A stretch of DNA of 64,000 nucleotides, taken from positions 1-64,000 of the forward strand of contig JAAZOK010000009.1 in the NCBI GenBank assembly GCA_012797815.1, in the 5' to 3' direction. The notes beneath the pieces were generated by a model. The model worked only from the letters and a program-made list of their open reading frames with translations, did not search any database and was not told where the DNA came from. Within the stretch, counting starts at the first letter, position 1, and each line of letters starts with the position of its first letter. This DNA comes from Chloroflexota bacterium (GTDB taxonomy: Bacteria; Chloroflexota; Anaerolineae; Anaerolineales; Anaerolineaceae). Below, piece by piece: positions 1 to 7,786 of the stretch. The position numbers were made by a program, and so were the translations under genes.

Positions 1-504
1 GATCGCCCCTTCGCTCTTGCCCATGATCTCCGCAATTTCTACATTTGTCAAATCATCCACAAATTTCAAGATCAACAGCATCTGTCGATCGGCCGGGAGG
101 GTACGTACATACACCATCAAACCGCTGATCTCCTGATTACGAATCGTAGAAGACTCTGGCAGTTCGTATCCCGGCACCTGCAATGGAGCGTCTTCTATGG
201 ATATTTCCTGCTTACGACTGCGATCGCGGTGCCAGTTGGCTACCAGATTATGAGCAATCCGATATAACCAGGCTGAAAAAGGAACTCCCTTGTCCTCATA
301 TTTTTGAATATGCCCTAATGCTCGCTGAAAAACCCTGGCCGTAATATCTTCTGCATCATGCTGATTGCCAGTCCGGTAGTAGACATAGTTATAAATTCGC
401 TGTACATTTTCCTGGTACAACGCCGAAAAAGCATCGAGGTCACCATCGATCGCTTTTTTCAGAACATCTTCCATAGAAATATCTTGCTTTTCGTTATTTG
501 ACAT
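1..504 (-). CDS. RNA polymerase sigma factor, ECF/sigma-70 family (C-terminus cut off by window edge)
   Basis: Directs RNA polymerase to a specific promoter set. The reverse strand reads open from an ATG at 504 to the window edge (168 codons, no stop seen). Residues about 27-95 look like sigma region 2, including the 'DAEDITARVFQRAL' stretch and 'FSAWLYRIAHN', which in this family contact the core enzyme and the -10 DNA. Residues about 130-168 begin region 4 ('LPADRQMLLILKFVDDLTNVEIAEIMG'-like helix-turn-helix). A linker of about 35 residues separates them, the arrangement typical of ECF factors. No anti-sigma gene is visible because the downstream side lies outside the window. No clear Shine-Dalgarno sequence precedes the start. 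The regulon cannot be inferred from this sequence. Confidence 0.9.
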   Translation of the reverse strand, partial: MSNNEKQDISMEDVLKKAIDGDLDAFSALYQENVQRIYNYVYYRTGNQHDAEDITARVFQRALGHIQKYEDKGVPFSAWLYRIAHNLVANWHRDRSRKQEISIEDAPLQVPGYELPESSTIRNQEISGLMVYVRTLPADRQMLLILKFVDDLTNVEIAEIMGKSEGAI

Positions 505-528
505 ATAATTTGAATTGTTTGTTTAATC

Positions 529-559
529 TTATCATCAATGGTGTTAAAACCACTGATAA
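529..559. promoter_or_regulatory. Imperfect inverted repeat between the divergent sigma-factor and hydrolase genes
   Basis: TTATCA-tcaa-TGGT is mirrored by ACCA-c-TGATAA around a six-base centre (GTTAAA). It lies in the 85-base divergent gap, so it could be an operator for either gene or a small hairpin. No T-tract follows, so it is not a terminator. Binding is inference. Confidence 0.3.
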
Positions 560-589
560 CTTGAATCGTTACAAGCGGAGGAGGATCTT

Positions 590-1423
590 ATGATTCATCA
601 GACCTGGGAATGGACAACATCTGACCAAGCAAAAATGTTCGCACAAAAATGGATCCCGGAAAAACCGGTCAAGGCATCTATTATCTTAATCCATGGTTTT
701 GGTGAACACAGCAGTCGCTATGCGCATATGGCAGAATTTTACTGCGATCATCAAATCCAGGTTTTTGCATTTGACCTGCGCGGTCACGGAAGATCAGCCG
801 GACCGCGGGGATATGTTCCCACACAGACCACTTTCTGGGATGATATCGATGAATTTAAGAAAAACATCAAAGCAGCACTGGACGATAAACCCGTATTCCT
901 CTACGGTCACAGTATGGGTGGCATGATCGTGCTATCGTATGTTTTGAAAAGAGGATCAACATTCAACGGTATCATTACCACATCCCCCCTGATTGACACC
1001 GCCACTCCCATGAGTGACTCAACCAAAAAGCTGGCAAAATTCATGGATAAAATTCTGCCCCGTCTCGCGATCGATAGCGGTCTGGACCGCAATTTCCTTT
1101 CCCGCGATAAAAGCGTGGTGGACGCCTACAATGCCGACCCCTTTGTATTCGGGAAAGCGTCAACCCGTCTGGGCGTCTTCATGGCAGACACGGGTGCCTA
1201 TATCAGAGAACACGCAGCCGAATTCAAAGAACCTTTGTTAATGATGATCGGTTCTGATGAAAGGATCGTCAGCAAAGCAGAAGTGGATGCATTTATGAAG
1301 TCGGTTCCCCATGGGACCTATAAAATTTGGGATGGGTTCTATCATGAAGTACATAACGAACCCGAAAAAGACCAGGTCTTCAAATTTACCCTGGATTGGA
1401 TCAAAGATCATATGAAATCATAA
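590..1423 (+). CDS. Alpha/beta hydrolase, monoacylglycerol lipase-like (serine aminopeptidase S33 / Hydrolase_4 family)
   Basis: Probable cytoplasmic esterase or lysophospholipase/monoglyceride lipase. The 277-residue protein has the family's oxyanion-hole motif 'HGFGEHSSRY' near residue 35, the nucleophile elbow GHSMGG with Ser108, a late acid in 'GSDERIV' and the catalytic His in 'FYHEVHNEPE'. Its length is normal for the family. There is no signal peptide. A strong Shine-Dalgarno sequence (GGAGGAGG) sits upstream of the ATG. It is transcribed divergently from the sigma-factor gene and appears monocistronic, since the next gene has its own promoter. The substrate is not determined; Hydrolase_4 members also include non-lipid esterases. 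Confidence 0.88.
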   Translation: MIHQTWEWTTSDQAKMFAQKWIPEKPVKASIILIHGFGEHSSRYAHMAEFYCDHQIQVFAFDLRGHGRSAGPRGYVPTQTTFWDDIDEFKKNIKAALDDKPVFLYGHSMGGMIVLSYVLKRGSTFNGIITTSPLIDTATPMSDSTKKLAKFMDKILPRLAIDSGLDRNFLSRDKSVVDAYNADPFVFGKASTRLGVFMADTGAYIREHAAEFKEPLLMMIGSDERIVSKAEVDAFMKSVPHGTYKIWDGFYHEVHNEPEKDQVFKFTLDWIKDHMKS

Positions 1424-1460
1424 TGGTGATAGATTTCTGGAATTCTTTTATAATCTTACC

Positions 1461-1489
1461 TTGACCCGGAAACCTGGAGACCGTAGAAT
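1461..1489 (+). promoter_or_regulatory. Sigma-70-type promoter for the SHMT-GcvT gene
   Basis: TTGACC at 1461-1466, a 17-base spacer, then TAGAAT at 1484-1489. Both boxes match the consensus well and the spacing is ideal. Transcription would start near 1496-1500, giving a leader of about 110-115 bases before the gene at 1612. Confidence 0.6.
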
Positions 1490-1499
1490 AATGATTGTC

Positions 1500-1535
1500 A
1501 TGGTATTGCTATCCATATTACTTGTGTTTGATTAA
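1500..1535 (+). CDS. Possible leader peptide (11 codons, rich in Leu/Val/Ile)
   Basis: ATG at 1500 opens an 11-codon frame (MVLLSILLVFD) ending in TAA at 1533-1535; an in-frame ATG at 1491 would add three codons but lies before the expected transcription start. Four Leu, two Val and one Ile in 11 residues, followed 10 bases later by a terminator hairpin, resemble an attenuator leader. There is no ribosome-binding site, but the ATG falls at the expected transcription start and could be read leaderless. Translation is unproven, and hydrophobic runs of this length arise by chance. Confidence 0.25.
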   Translation: MVLLSILLVFD

Positions 1536-1545
1536 TCAGAGATTG

Positions 1546-1586
1546 AAAAAACGCTTGTCTCTTTCTCTAAGGACAAGTGTTTTTTT
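1546..1586 (+). terminator. Rho-independent terminator hairpin in the leader of the SHMT-GcvT gene
   Basis: ACGCTTGTC pairs with GACAAGTGT (nine pairs, one G-T) around an 11-base loop and is followed by a seven-base T run. It lies downstream of the promoter at 1461 and upstream of the gene at 1612, so it can act as an attenuator as well as stopping read-through from the hydrolase gene. Confidence 0.7.
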
Positions 1587-1611
1587 ATAAGTTACAGGAA
1601 GGATTCTATTT

Positions 1612-4600
1612 ATGAATGCAAATCAACATGATTACCTATTTCGTGAAGAACTAGGACAGATCGACCCTGAAGTGCAGAATCTGATCAACCTGGAAGAAGA
1701 ACGTCAGGTCAAGAAATTGATCTTTATTCCGAGCGAAAGTTCAGCCCCTGCCAGTGTGCGCTTTAGTCTCTCCTCTGTGCTGCAGAATATCTATGCAGAG
1801 GGGTATCCCCCGGATTACATGCGCACTCAAAGCCAGGACCAAATCCTGGATTTCGATGAACAGCTGGCACTCTACCGTCGTTACTCAGACCCCCGTTATT
1901 ATAAAGGCGTCGAATTTGCTGATGTGCTTGAATCTCTTGCGCGCCGGCGTTGTGCTGAGCTATTCTGCCCCGAGTCGATGGATCCGCAGGATTTCTATGT
2001 GAATGTACAACCACTTTCCGGAGCGCCTGCCAATAATGCAGTCTATCAGGCATTGATCAATCCCGGTGATACCATCATGGGGATGGACCTATTTCACGGA
2101 GGTCACTTATCGCACGGTTCTCCGGTAAACCGCTCCGGGAAACTCTACAACGCAGTTCATTATTCTGTTGACCCGGAAACCGAACAGATTAATTATCAAA
2201 CGGTACGCGAATTAGCACAACAACACCAACCCAAAATCATCATTTGCGGTTATTCTTCCTATCCCTGGATCCCGGATTGGAAGGAGTTTCGCAAGATCGC
2301 AGATGAAACAGGAGCTTATCTGTTTGCGGATATTTCTCATATTGCCGGAATGATCGCTGCTAAAGTAGTATCATCTCCATTTGGCATTGCAGATGTGATC
2401 ACTTTTACCACGCACAAAACCCTGTGCGGTCCACGTGGTGCCTGCATTGTTACCAAAGATGCCGGGCTTGCAAAAAAGATCGACAAGGCAGTCTTTCCCG
2501 GCGAACAGGGCGGTCCGCACGTGCAGGTCTTTGCTGCAATGGCGACCGCATTTAAGATCGCCGGGACGGAAAAATTCAAGGCTTTGCAACAACAGATCTT
2601 ACTAAACTGCAAAGCCTTGGGAGACCAGCTCGAAAAACGGGGACTGCGCCTGTCCTTTGGTGGTACCGATTCTCATCTGCTCAATATTGATTGCAAAACG
2701 GTCACCGGTAAAGATGGGGCTACCCTTTCCGGGGATATCGCCGCCCGTATTCTGGATATTGCCGGAATCGTGGCCAATCGAAATACTATCCCCGGTGACA
2801 AATCCGCATTCAGGGCTGGGGGGGTACGGATGGGCACGCCCTGGGTAAGCCAGCGCGGTTTGCTCGAAAACGACTTGCGGGAGATCGCCAACATCATCGC
2901 CGATCTTTTCAACGCCATTGAACCATATTACCTGCCGGGTGGCAAAAGCAATAATTTACGCGCAAAAATCGATTTCTCCGTACTGGAGGAAGCGAAAATG
3001 CGCATCCGTGAGCTGGCAGAAAAAGCAGGGCACGATCTCACCATCGATGACCATCCCTATCCTTTCTTCTATTACATGGATGATTATCACTCAACAGCAG
3101 AAAAAGAGCTTTCTTTTTCGATCAGCGGCGTCCAAGTGCGCCAGTTCCTCGATTATGTTCTGGCCGAAGATCTCGAACCCTTACAGGAAAATGAGGTTAT
3201 GCCGGCGTCCCTGTTCATTGATGGAAGTTCATATCCGCTTTCACTCATGCATTGCGGGAAGGAACAAGGCTATACGATTTCACTCTCTTCCAAATCTGCC
3301 GGGGTAGTGATCAATTGGCTGCGTGCTCTCTCGGATGGATTCATCAAATTTGATGAGGATTTGAAGAAGAAACTACCCGGTCCAATCATCATCAAAGAAA
3401 CCGAACCGGTGAAGGGATGGAAGCCAGTTGATGCTATTTCCACCAAGCAAAAACCATTCTTCATCGGGAAAGTGAAACAGATCCAGAAACCAGCAGCCTT
3501 ACCACTGTTTGAATGGGAAGAAGAATCGGAAGAACTGAAACACACCTGTCTCCACCAGGTGCATGTGCATTCTAACGCCAAGATGGTCCCATTCGCGGGA
3601 TGGGAGATGCCGGTTTGGTATTCATCCGTGGTCGAAGAGCATAAAGCCGTGAGGACTGCCGCCGGGCTGTTTGACGTTTCTCATATGGGCGTATTTCTCG
3701 CCGAGGGAGAATCGGCAGCAGCCTTCCTGGATAGTGTTTGCGCCAATGACATCGGCTCCCTGGAAATTGGCGAGTCGTGTTACACCCATTTTCTCGACCC
3801 GCATGCCAATGTGATCGACGATACCATCGTCTACCATTATGCAAAATACGAATACCTGGTAGTGGTGAACGCCTCCAACGAACAGAAAGACTGGAATTGG
3901 TTCCAAGCCGTAAAGAATGGAAAAGTGCTGGTAGATCTTGAAAACCCCTCTGCACATGCCTTTGGCAGTCATGTGATCTTGCATAATCTCAAGGATCCCG
4001 CCGAAGGCAAAGGTATGCGCGTGGATATCGCACTCCAAGGACCCAAGTCACGCCAGATATTATGCAGCCTGGGTTGGGATAAAGAAACAATCAAGCATAT
4101 CCATGCGTTAAAACGGACCCAATTATGTGTAGGAATGCTGGGAAATACCAGCGTTATCATCTCCAGAACCGGTTACACCGGCGAAAAGATGGCATTTGAA
4201 CTGTTTATCCATCCTGACCAGGCACCCAAGCTGTGGAACGATCTATTAAAGAAAGGCAAAGAGCTCGGATTACTTCCCTGCGGGTTGGGAGCACGTGACT
4301 CGTTACGAACGGAAGCCGGGTTGCCCCTGTATGGTCATGAAATGGGTGGGGTGCTAAATCTGGGAGTAAATGAAGCCGGATTTTCACTATTCGTCAAGGT
4401 TTATAAACCCTGGTTCATCGGAAGAGAAGCATATCTGGCATCCGAAATGAACAGGAAGGGTGTGGTAGTGCGTTTTCGTTTTGACCAGCAGCGCGTCAAG
4501 ATGGCACATCTGGGTGACCCGGTATTGGACGAACGCGGAAAAGTCATCGGGACAGTAACCAGTTGTGCTATCGATCAGGAAGAATACCTGACCGGTCAGG

Positions 4601-4755
4601 CTTTCGTGGAAAACAAATACGCGACCGAGGGAACCAAGATTTTGATCTATCAGAATAAAGAAAGTCTTTCATCTGTTGATCTCCATCATCTCTCCAGCGG
4701 AGACAGGGTTTCCTTGCCTTCCATTGCCACTGTGGTCAGCCGTTTTATGAAATAA
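1612..4755 (+). CDS. glyA-gcvT: Bifunctional fusion: serine hydroxymethyltransferase (GlyA) + glycine cleavage T protein (GcvT)
   Basis: One uninterrupted 1047-residue frame joins two one-carbon enzymes. Residues about 15-450 are a complete SHMT, which interconverts serine and glycine with 5,10-methylene-tetrahydrofolate; the PLP-binding lysine is Lys269 in 'TTHKTLCGPRG'. Residues about 640-1047 are a complete GcvT/aminomethyltransferase, which makes methylene-THF from the aminomethyl group on lipoyl-GcvH; it shows 'FDVSHMG', 'VIDDTIVY', 'RTGYTGE' and 'ARDSLRTEAGLPLYGHE'. Residues about 450-640 form a linker with an extra domain-like stretch (about 497-600). A Shine-Dalgarno sequence AGGAAGGA precedes the ATG. 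The two activities share methylene-THF, so fusion could favour channelling between glycine cleavage and serine synthesis. GcvH and GcvP are not in the window. The aminotransferase gene follows after 19 bases and is probably cotranscribed. A sequencing frameshift cannot explain the join, because the linker is long and in frame. Confidence 0.92.
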   Translation: MNANQHDYLFREELGQIDPEVQNLINLEEERQVKKLIFIPSESSAPASVRFSLSSVLQNIYAEGYPPDYMRTQSQDQILDFDEQLALYRRYSDPRYYKGVEFADVLESLARRRCAELFCPESMDPQDFYVNVQPLSGAPANNAVYQALINPGDTIMGMDLFHGGHLSHGSPVNRSGKLYNAVHYSVDPETEQINYQTVRELAQQHQPKIIICGYSSYPWIPDWKEFRKIADETGAYLFADISHIAGMIAAKVVSSPFGIADVITFTTHKTLCGPRGACIVTKDAGLAKKIDKAVFPGEQGGPHVQVFAAMATAFKIAGTEKFKALQQQILLNCKALGDQLEKRGLRLSFGGTDSHLLNIDCKTVTGKDGATLSGDIAARILDIAGIVANRNTIPGDKSAFRAGGVRMGTPWVSQRGLLENDLREIANIIADLFNAIEPYYLPGGKSNNLRAKIDFSVLEEAKMRIRELAEKAGHDLTIDDHPYPFFYYMDDYHSTAEKELSFSISGVQVRQFLDYVLAEDLEPLQENEVMPASLFIDGSSYPLSLMHCGKEQGYTISLSSKSAGVVINWLRALSDGFIKFDEDLKKKLPGPIIIKETEPVKGWKPVDAISTKQKPFFIGKVKQIQKPAALPLFEWEEESEELKHTCLHQVHVHSNAKMVPFAGWEMPVWYSSVVEEHKAVRTAAGLFDVSHMGVFLAEGESAAAFLDSVCANDIGSLEIGESCYTHFLDPHANVIDDTIVYHYAKYEYLVVVNASNEQKDWNWFQAVKNGKVLVDLENPSAHAFGSHVILHNLKDPAEGKGMRVDIALQGPKSRQILCSLGWDKETIKHIHALKRTQLCVGMLGNTSVIISRTGYTGEKMAFELFIHPDQAPKLWNDLLKKGKELGLLPCGLGARDSLRTEAGLPLYGHEMGGVLNLGVNEAGFSLFVKVYKPWFIGREAYLASEMNRKGVVVRFRFDQQRVKMAHLGDPVLDERGKVIGTVTSCAIDQEEYLTGQAFVENKYATEGTKILIYQNKESLSSVDLHHLSSGDRVSLPSIATVVSRFMK

Positions 4756-4774
4756 ACCAAAGGAGGAAGATTCC

Positions 4775-6007
4775 ATGGCGACATCTTGGGATAATCGTTT
4801 TGCACAAAGAACGCAAAGAATGAAGGGGTCCGTGATCCGTGAATTGTTGAAATTCACGGAGGAACCTGATGTCATTTCATTCGCAGGAGGAATGCCTGCA
4901 CCGGACGCTTTTCCGATCAAGGAATTTACAGCAGCCTGCAACCACATCCTGACGGAACAGGGTGAAATGGCACTGCAATACGGTTCCACGGACGGGTATT
5001 ATCCACTACGTGAAATGATCATGCACCAGTCCAGTCGCTATGGCATTGAGATCACGCCGGAAAATATCCTGATTACCTCCGGTTCCCAACAAGGTCTTGA
5101 CTTACTGGGAAAGATCTTTATAAACCCCGGTGATCGCATCGTGGTAGAGAACCCAACTTATGTAGGCGCGTTGCAAGCCTGGAACGCTTACGGTGCCGAA
5201 TTCATCCCTGTGCCTTTTGATGAAGAGGGGATGATCACTTCTGAACTGGAAAAGACCTTGCGCAGCAGTCCAAAATTCATCTATGTGTTACCTAACTTTC
5301 AAAATCCCACCGGCGTCACGCTTTCGTTTGAACGTCGCCTGCAACTGATCGAATTATCCGAAAAATACGGGGTTCCGGTTATTGAAGATGATCCCTACGG
5401 ACAATTACGCTTTGAAGGCGAGCACCAGCCCAGCATCGTGGTGCTCGACAGCCAAACCAGAGCACAGGAACACTGTTATTCCGGCAATGTGATCTATCTC
5501 GGGACTTTCTCGAAAACACTATCGCCCGGTATAAGACTGGCATGGGTCATCGCTCCCACCGAGGTCATTCATAAACTTATCAACGCAAAACAGGGCACCG
5601 ACCTGCACACCCCGACTTTCAACCAAATGATTGCTTATGAGGTGGGGAAAGACGGCTTTATCAATGAACATGTCAAGTTCATCCGCAACATCTACCGGGA
5701 ACGCCGGAACGTCATGCTTGACACCCTCACAGAACATATGCCTGAGGAGGTGCGATGGACACATCCGCAGGGTGGGCTCTTCTTATGGTTGACGTTGCCG
5801 GAATGCATCAATTCACGTGCATTACTGGAAGAAGCATTGAAATTCAAAGTTGCCTTTGTCCCGGGCGATTCGTTCTACGCCCAGGGTGGTCATCACAATA
5901 CCATGCGTTTGAACTTTTCGAATCCTACCCCTGAGATGATCAACGAAGGCATCGGACGCCTTGCAAAAGCGATCAAACAATTCATTGTTCAAAGTAAAAA
6001 GAATTAA
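4775..6007 (+). CDS. PLP-dependent aminotransferase, class I/II (2-aminoadipate/aromatic aminotransferase-like)
   Basis: Cytoplasmic transaminase of fold type I, 410 residues, full length. It has the 'FAGGMPAPDAFP' N-terminal substrate loop and 'YGSTDGYYPLRE' typical of the LysN/MocR-type subgroup without the GntR domain, 'GSQQGLDLLGK' for cofactor binding, 'NFQNPTG', and the PLP Schiff-base lysine Lys247 in 'TFSKTLSPG'. Members of this subgroup act on 2-aminoadipate, aromatic amino acids, leucine or kynurenine, so the substrate cannot be fixed. A Shine-Dalgarno sequence AAAGGAGGA lies just upstream. It follows the SHMT-GcvT fusion with only 19 bases between them and is probably in the same transcript. 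It converges on the nucleoside kinase gene with four bases between the stops and no visible terminator. Confidence 0.88.
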   Translation: MATSWDNRFAQRTQRMKGSVIRELLKFTEEPDVISFAGGMPAPDAFPIKEFTAACNHILTEQGEMALQYGSTDGYYPLREMIMHQSSRYGIEITPENILITSGSQQGLDLLGKIFINPGDRIVVENPTYVGALQAWNAYGAEFIPVPFDEEGMITSELEKTLRSSPKFIYVLPNFQNPTGVTLSFERRLQLIELSEKYGVPVIEDDPYGQLRFEGEHQPSIVVLDSQTRAQEHCYSGNVIYLGTFSKTLSPGIRLAWVIAPTEVIHKLINAKQGTDLHTPTFNQMIAYEVGKDGFINEHVKFIRNIYRERRNVMLDTLTEHMPEEVRWTHPQGGLFLWLTLPECINSRALLEEALKFKVAFVPGDSFYAQGGHHNTMRLNFSNPTPEMINEGIGRLAKAIKQFIVQSKKN

Positions 6008-6011
6008 TTTT

Positions 6012-7727
6012 TTACGAGTGATTCCAGATTTTAAAATCAGCGAGAACTGATCCGCCGACAAATTCCCGCAAAATGGAATTGTCGGGAATCAATTCTTGAT
6101 CAATGGGGATGAACCAGTTTAGAAACGCCAATAATCGCTTCGCTTCGCGATATTCTTCGGTACCGAAGGGGATTTGACGAAGCAGTGGTTCAGCATAGGG
6201 ATACAAAGCTGCCAGTTCATATACCAATGCTGAATTAAAAATAGCATCCGCGTTTTCTTGATAGGGGAAAATATATTCCCGCTCCCCTCTCCTCACCGAT
6301 TCCCACATCGAAATCGTACGTTGTGCACTAAAACTACGCGCCCATGAATCTCGCACGACCCGGCGCAGCATGCGTGTATCGGTGGTAGAAATACGGTTAA
6401 AACGATCCAGGTTCAATTGAGTTAAACATGAAATATAGATACGGAAAATCGATTGCGCAGGAAACTGTGGCAGCAATGCTGGATTCAAGCCATGAATTCC
6501 TTCCATTATGACAACCTGATCTTGAGATAAGACGACAACCTCGCCCGGTTCACTGACCCCATCATGAAAATTAAATTTTGGAAGCTGAACCGGCATACCT
6601 TTCATCAACGCCAGTAAATCCCTTTCCAGTGCGTTGCGATTGATGGCCTCAAACGCTTCGAAATTCAGATTTCCATCCTTATCTTTGGGAGTTTTATCAC
6701 GGTCGACAAAGTAATTGTCCATTTCCAATGCGAAGGGTTTTATTCCATGGGTAAGCAATTGGATCGCCAACCGTTTGGAGAAAGTGGTTTTCCCCGAAGA
6801 AGAGGGACCTGAGATCAACACCAGTTTCTTCTCCGGTTTGCTGTTGGCTATCTGGGTGGCAATATCGGAGATCTTCTGTTCGTGCAAAGCTTCCGATACT
6901 AATATGATCTCATGAATACCACGATCCAAAATAGCATCATTGAGCGTGCCAACGCTGCCAATGCCTAAATTCGATAACCAATCACCATACTGATGAAATA
7001 TGCCGCGCAATTTGGTGTATTGCGGCATAGGAAGTAGTTTCGTGGGAGTACTTCGCCGAGGATACTGAAGGATGAATCCTTCTTCTACCGGAACCAATTC
7101 AAAGACTTTTATAAAACCTGTCGATGGAACCATATAGCCATGATGGTAATCGCGATGTTTCTCGAGCTGGTAAAGGACCAGGTCCGGTTTATTACGATAT
7201 TTGAGAAGTTGCAGCTTATCATCGTAGTGTTTGGTTTTAAAATATGCACGTGCTTCATCGAGTGAGACGACCTCACGTTTGATCGGCAGATCTTCCTGTA
7301 CCAGATCATGCATCCGTGCTTCTACCCGTTCCACCTGTTCCGTGGAAAGTAACTCAACACCGTGCACACGGCAAAAATACCCGCCGCTCGGTACTGAATA
7401 ATCAACCGTCAATTCCATTTCCGGGAAAACATCTTCGAAAGATGCCTGCAATAAAAACACCAGCGAACGTCGATAGATCTTTGACCCATCGGAGTCAGAT
7501 ATATTAACCGGCTTAACATTGGAGTCTTTCTTAACCGGATAGGTCAATTCGCGCAATTCTCCATCCATCACCGCACCTACAATGGGTATCGCATCCCATT
7601 CCGGCAATGCCTTCATGAATTCCCAGATGGGGGTATTGCGCATTCCTTCATAGGTACGCCCATCCGGCAGGTAAATTTCCACGGTTTCACGGGGATTTTC
7701 TATTTGGATGATCTTTTGTGCATTCAT
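6012..7727 (-). CDS. Nucleoside (uridine-type) kinase with N-terminal TGS and tRNA-synthetase-like domains
   Basis: Phosphorylates a nucleoside, probably uridine/cytidine, in salvage. 571 residues. The first 70 residues resemble a TGS domain ('IYLPDGRTYEGMRNTPIWEFM'-like), residues about 70-200 resemble the second additional domain of threonyl-tRNA synthetase, and residues about 300-500 are a P-loop kinase of the PRK/uridine kinase family with the Walker A lysine Lys313 in 'ISGPSSSGKTTF'; 'EMDNYFVDRDKTP' and 'VVIMEGIHGLNP' follow. This domain order is a known bacterial family of unclear substrate. The start is the ATG at 7727; an ATG at 7723 is out of frame. Divergent from the LipM-like gene, with overlapping -10 boxes. 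Confidence 0.85.
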   Translation of the reverse strand: MNAQKIIQIENPRETVEIYLPDGRTYEGMRNTPIWEFMKALPEWDAIPIVGAVMDGELRELTYPVKKDSNVKPVNISDSDGSKIYRRSLVFLLQASFEDVFPEMELTVDYSVPSGGYFCRVHGVELLSTEQVERVEARMHDLVQEDLPIKREVVSLDEARAYFKTKHYDDKLQLLKYRNKPDLVLYQLEKHRDYHHGYMVPSTGFIKVFELVPVEEGFILQYPRRSTPTKLLPMPQYTKLRGIFHQYGDWLSNLGIGSVGTLNDAILDRGIHEIILVSEALHEQKISDIATQIANSKPEKKLVLISGPSSSGKTTFSKRLAIQLLTHGIKPFALEMDNYFVDRDKTPKDKDGNLNFEAFEAINRNALERDLLALMKGMPVQLPKFNFHDGVSEPGEVVVLSQDQVVIMEGIHGLNPALLPQFPAQSIFRIYISCLTQLNLDRFNRISTTDTRMLRRVVRDSWARSFSAQRTISMWESVRRGEREYIFPYQENADAIFNSALVYELAALYPYAEPLLRQIPFGTEEYREAKRLLAFLNWFIPIDQELIPDNSILREFVGGSVLADFKIWNHS

Positions 7728-7761
7728 TCGTTTTCCGATATTCTATTGTAAAATTCAATCT

Positions 7762-7773
7762 TGATTATAATCA
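7762..7773. promoter_or_regulatory. Palindromic overlapping -10 boxes for two divergent genes
   Basis: The 12-base perfect palindrome TGATTATAATCA contains TATAAT at 7766-7771 on the plus strand and at 7769-7764 on the minus strand. It sits 15 bases before the LipM-like start and 37 bases before the kinase start, so both divergent genes could use it, though not at once. No convincing -35 box is seen on either side. Confidence 0.4.
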
Positions 7774-7786
7774 TTAGGGTATCATA

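Noticed and set aside
1424-1611. Glycine or tetrahydrofolate riboswitch ahead of the SHMT-GcvT gene
   Set aside because: The transcript leader before the hairpin is only about 50 bases and shows none of the conserved core of either riboswitch; an attenuator or a plain terminator fits better.
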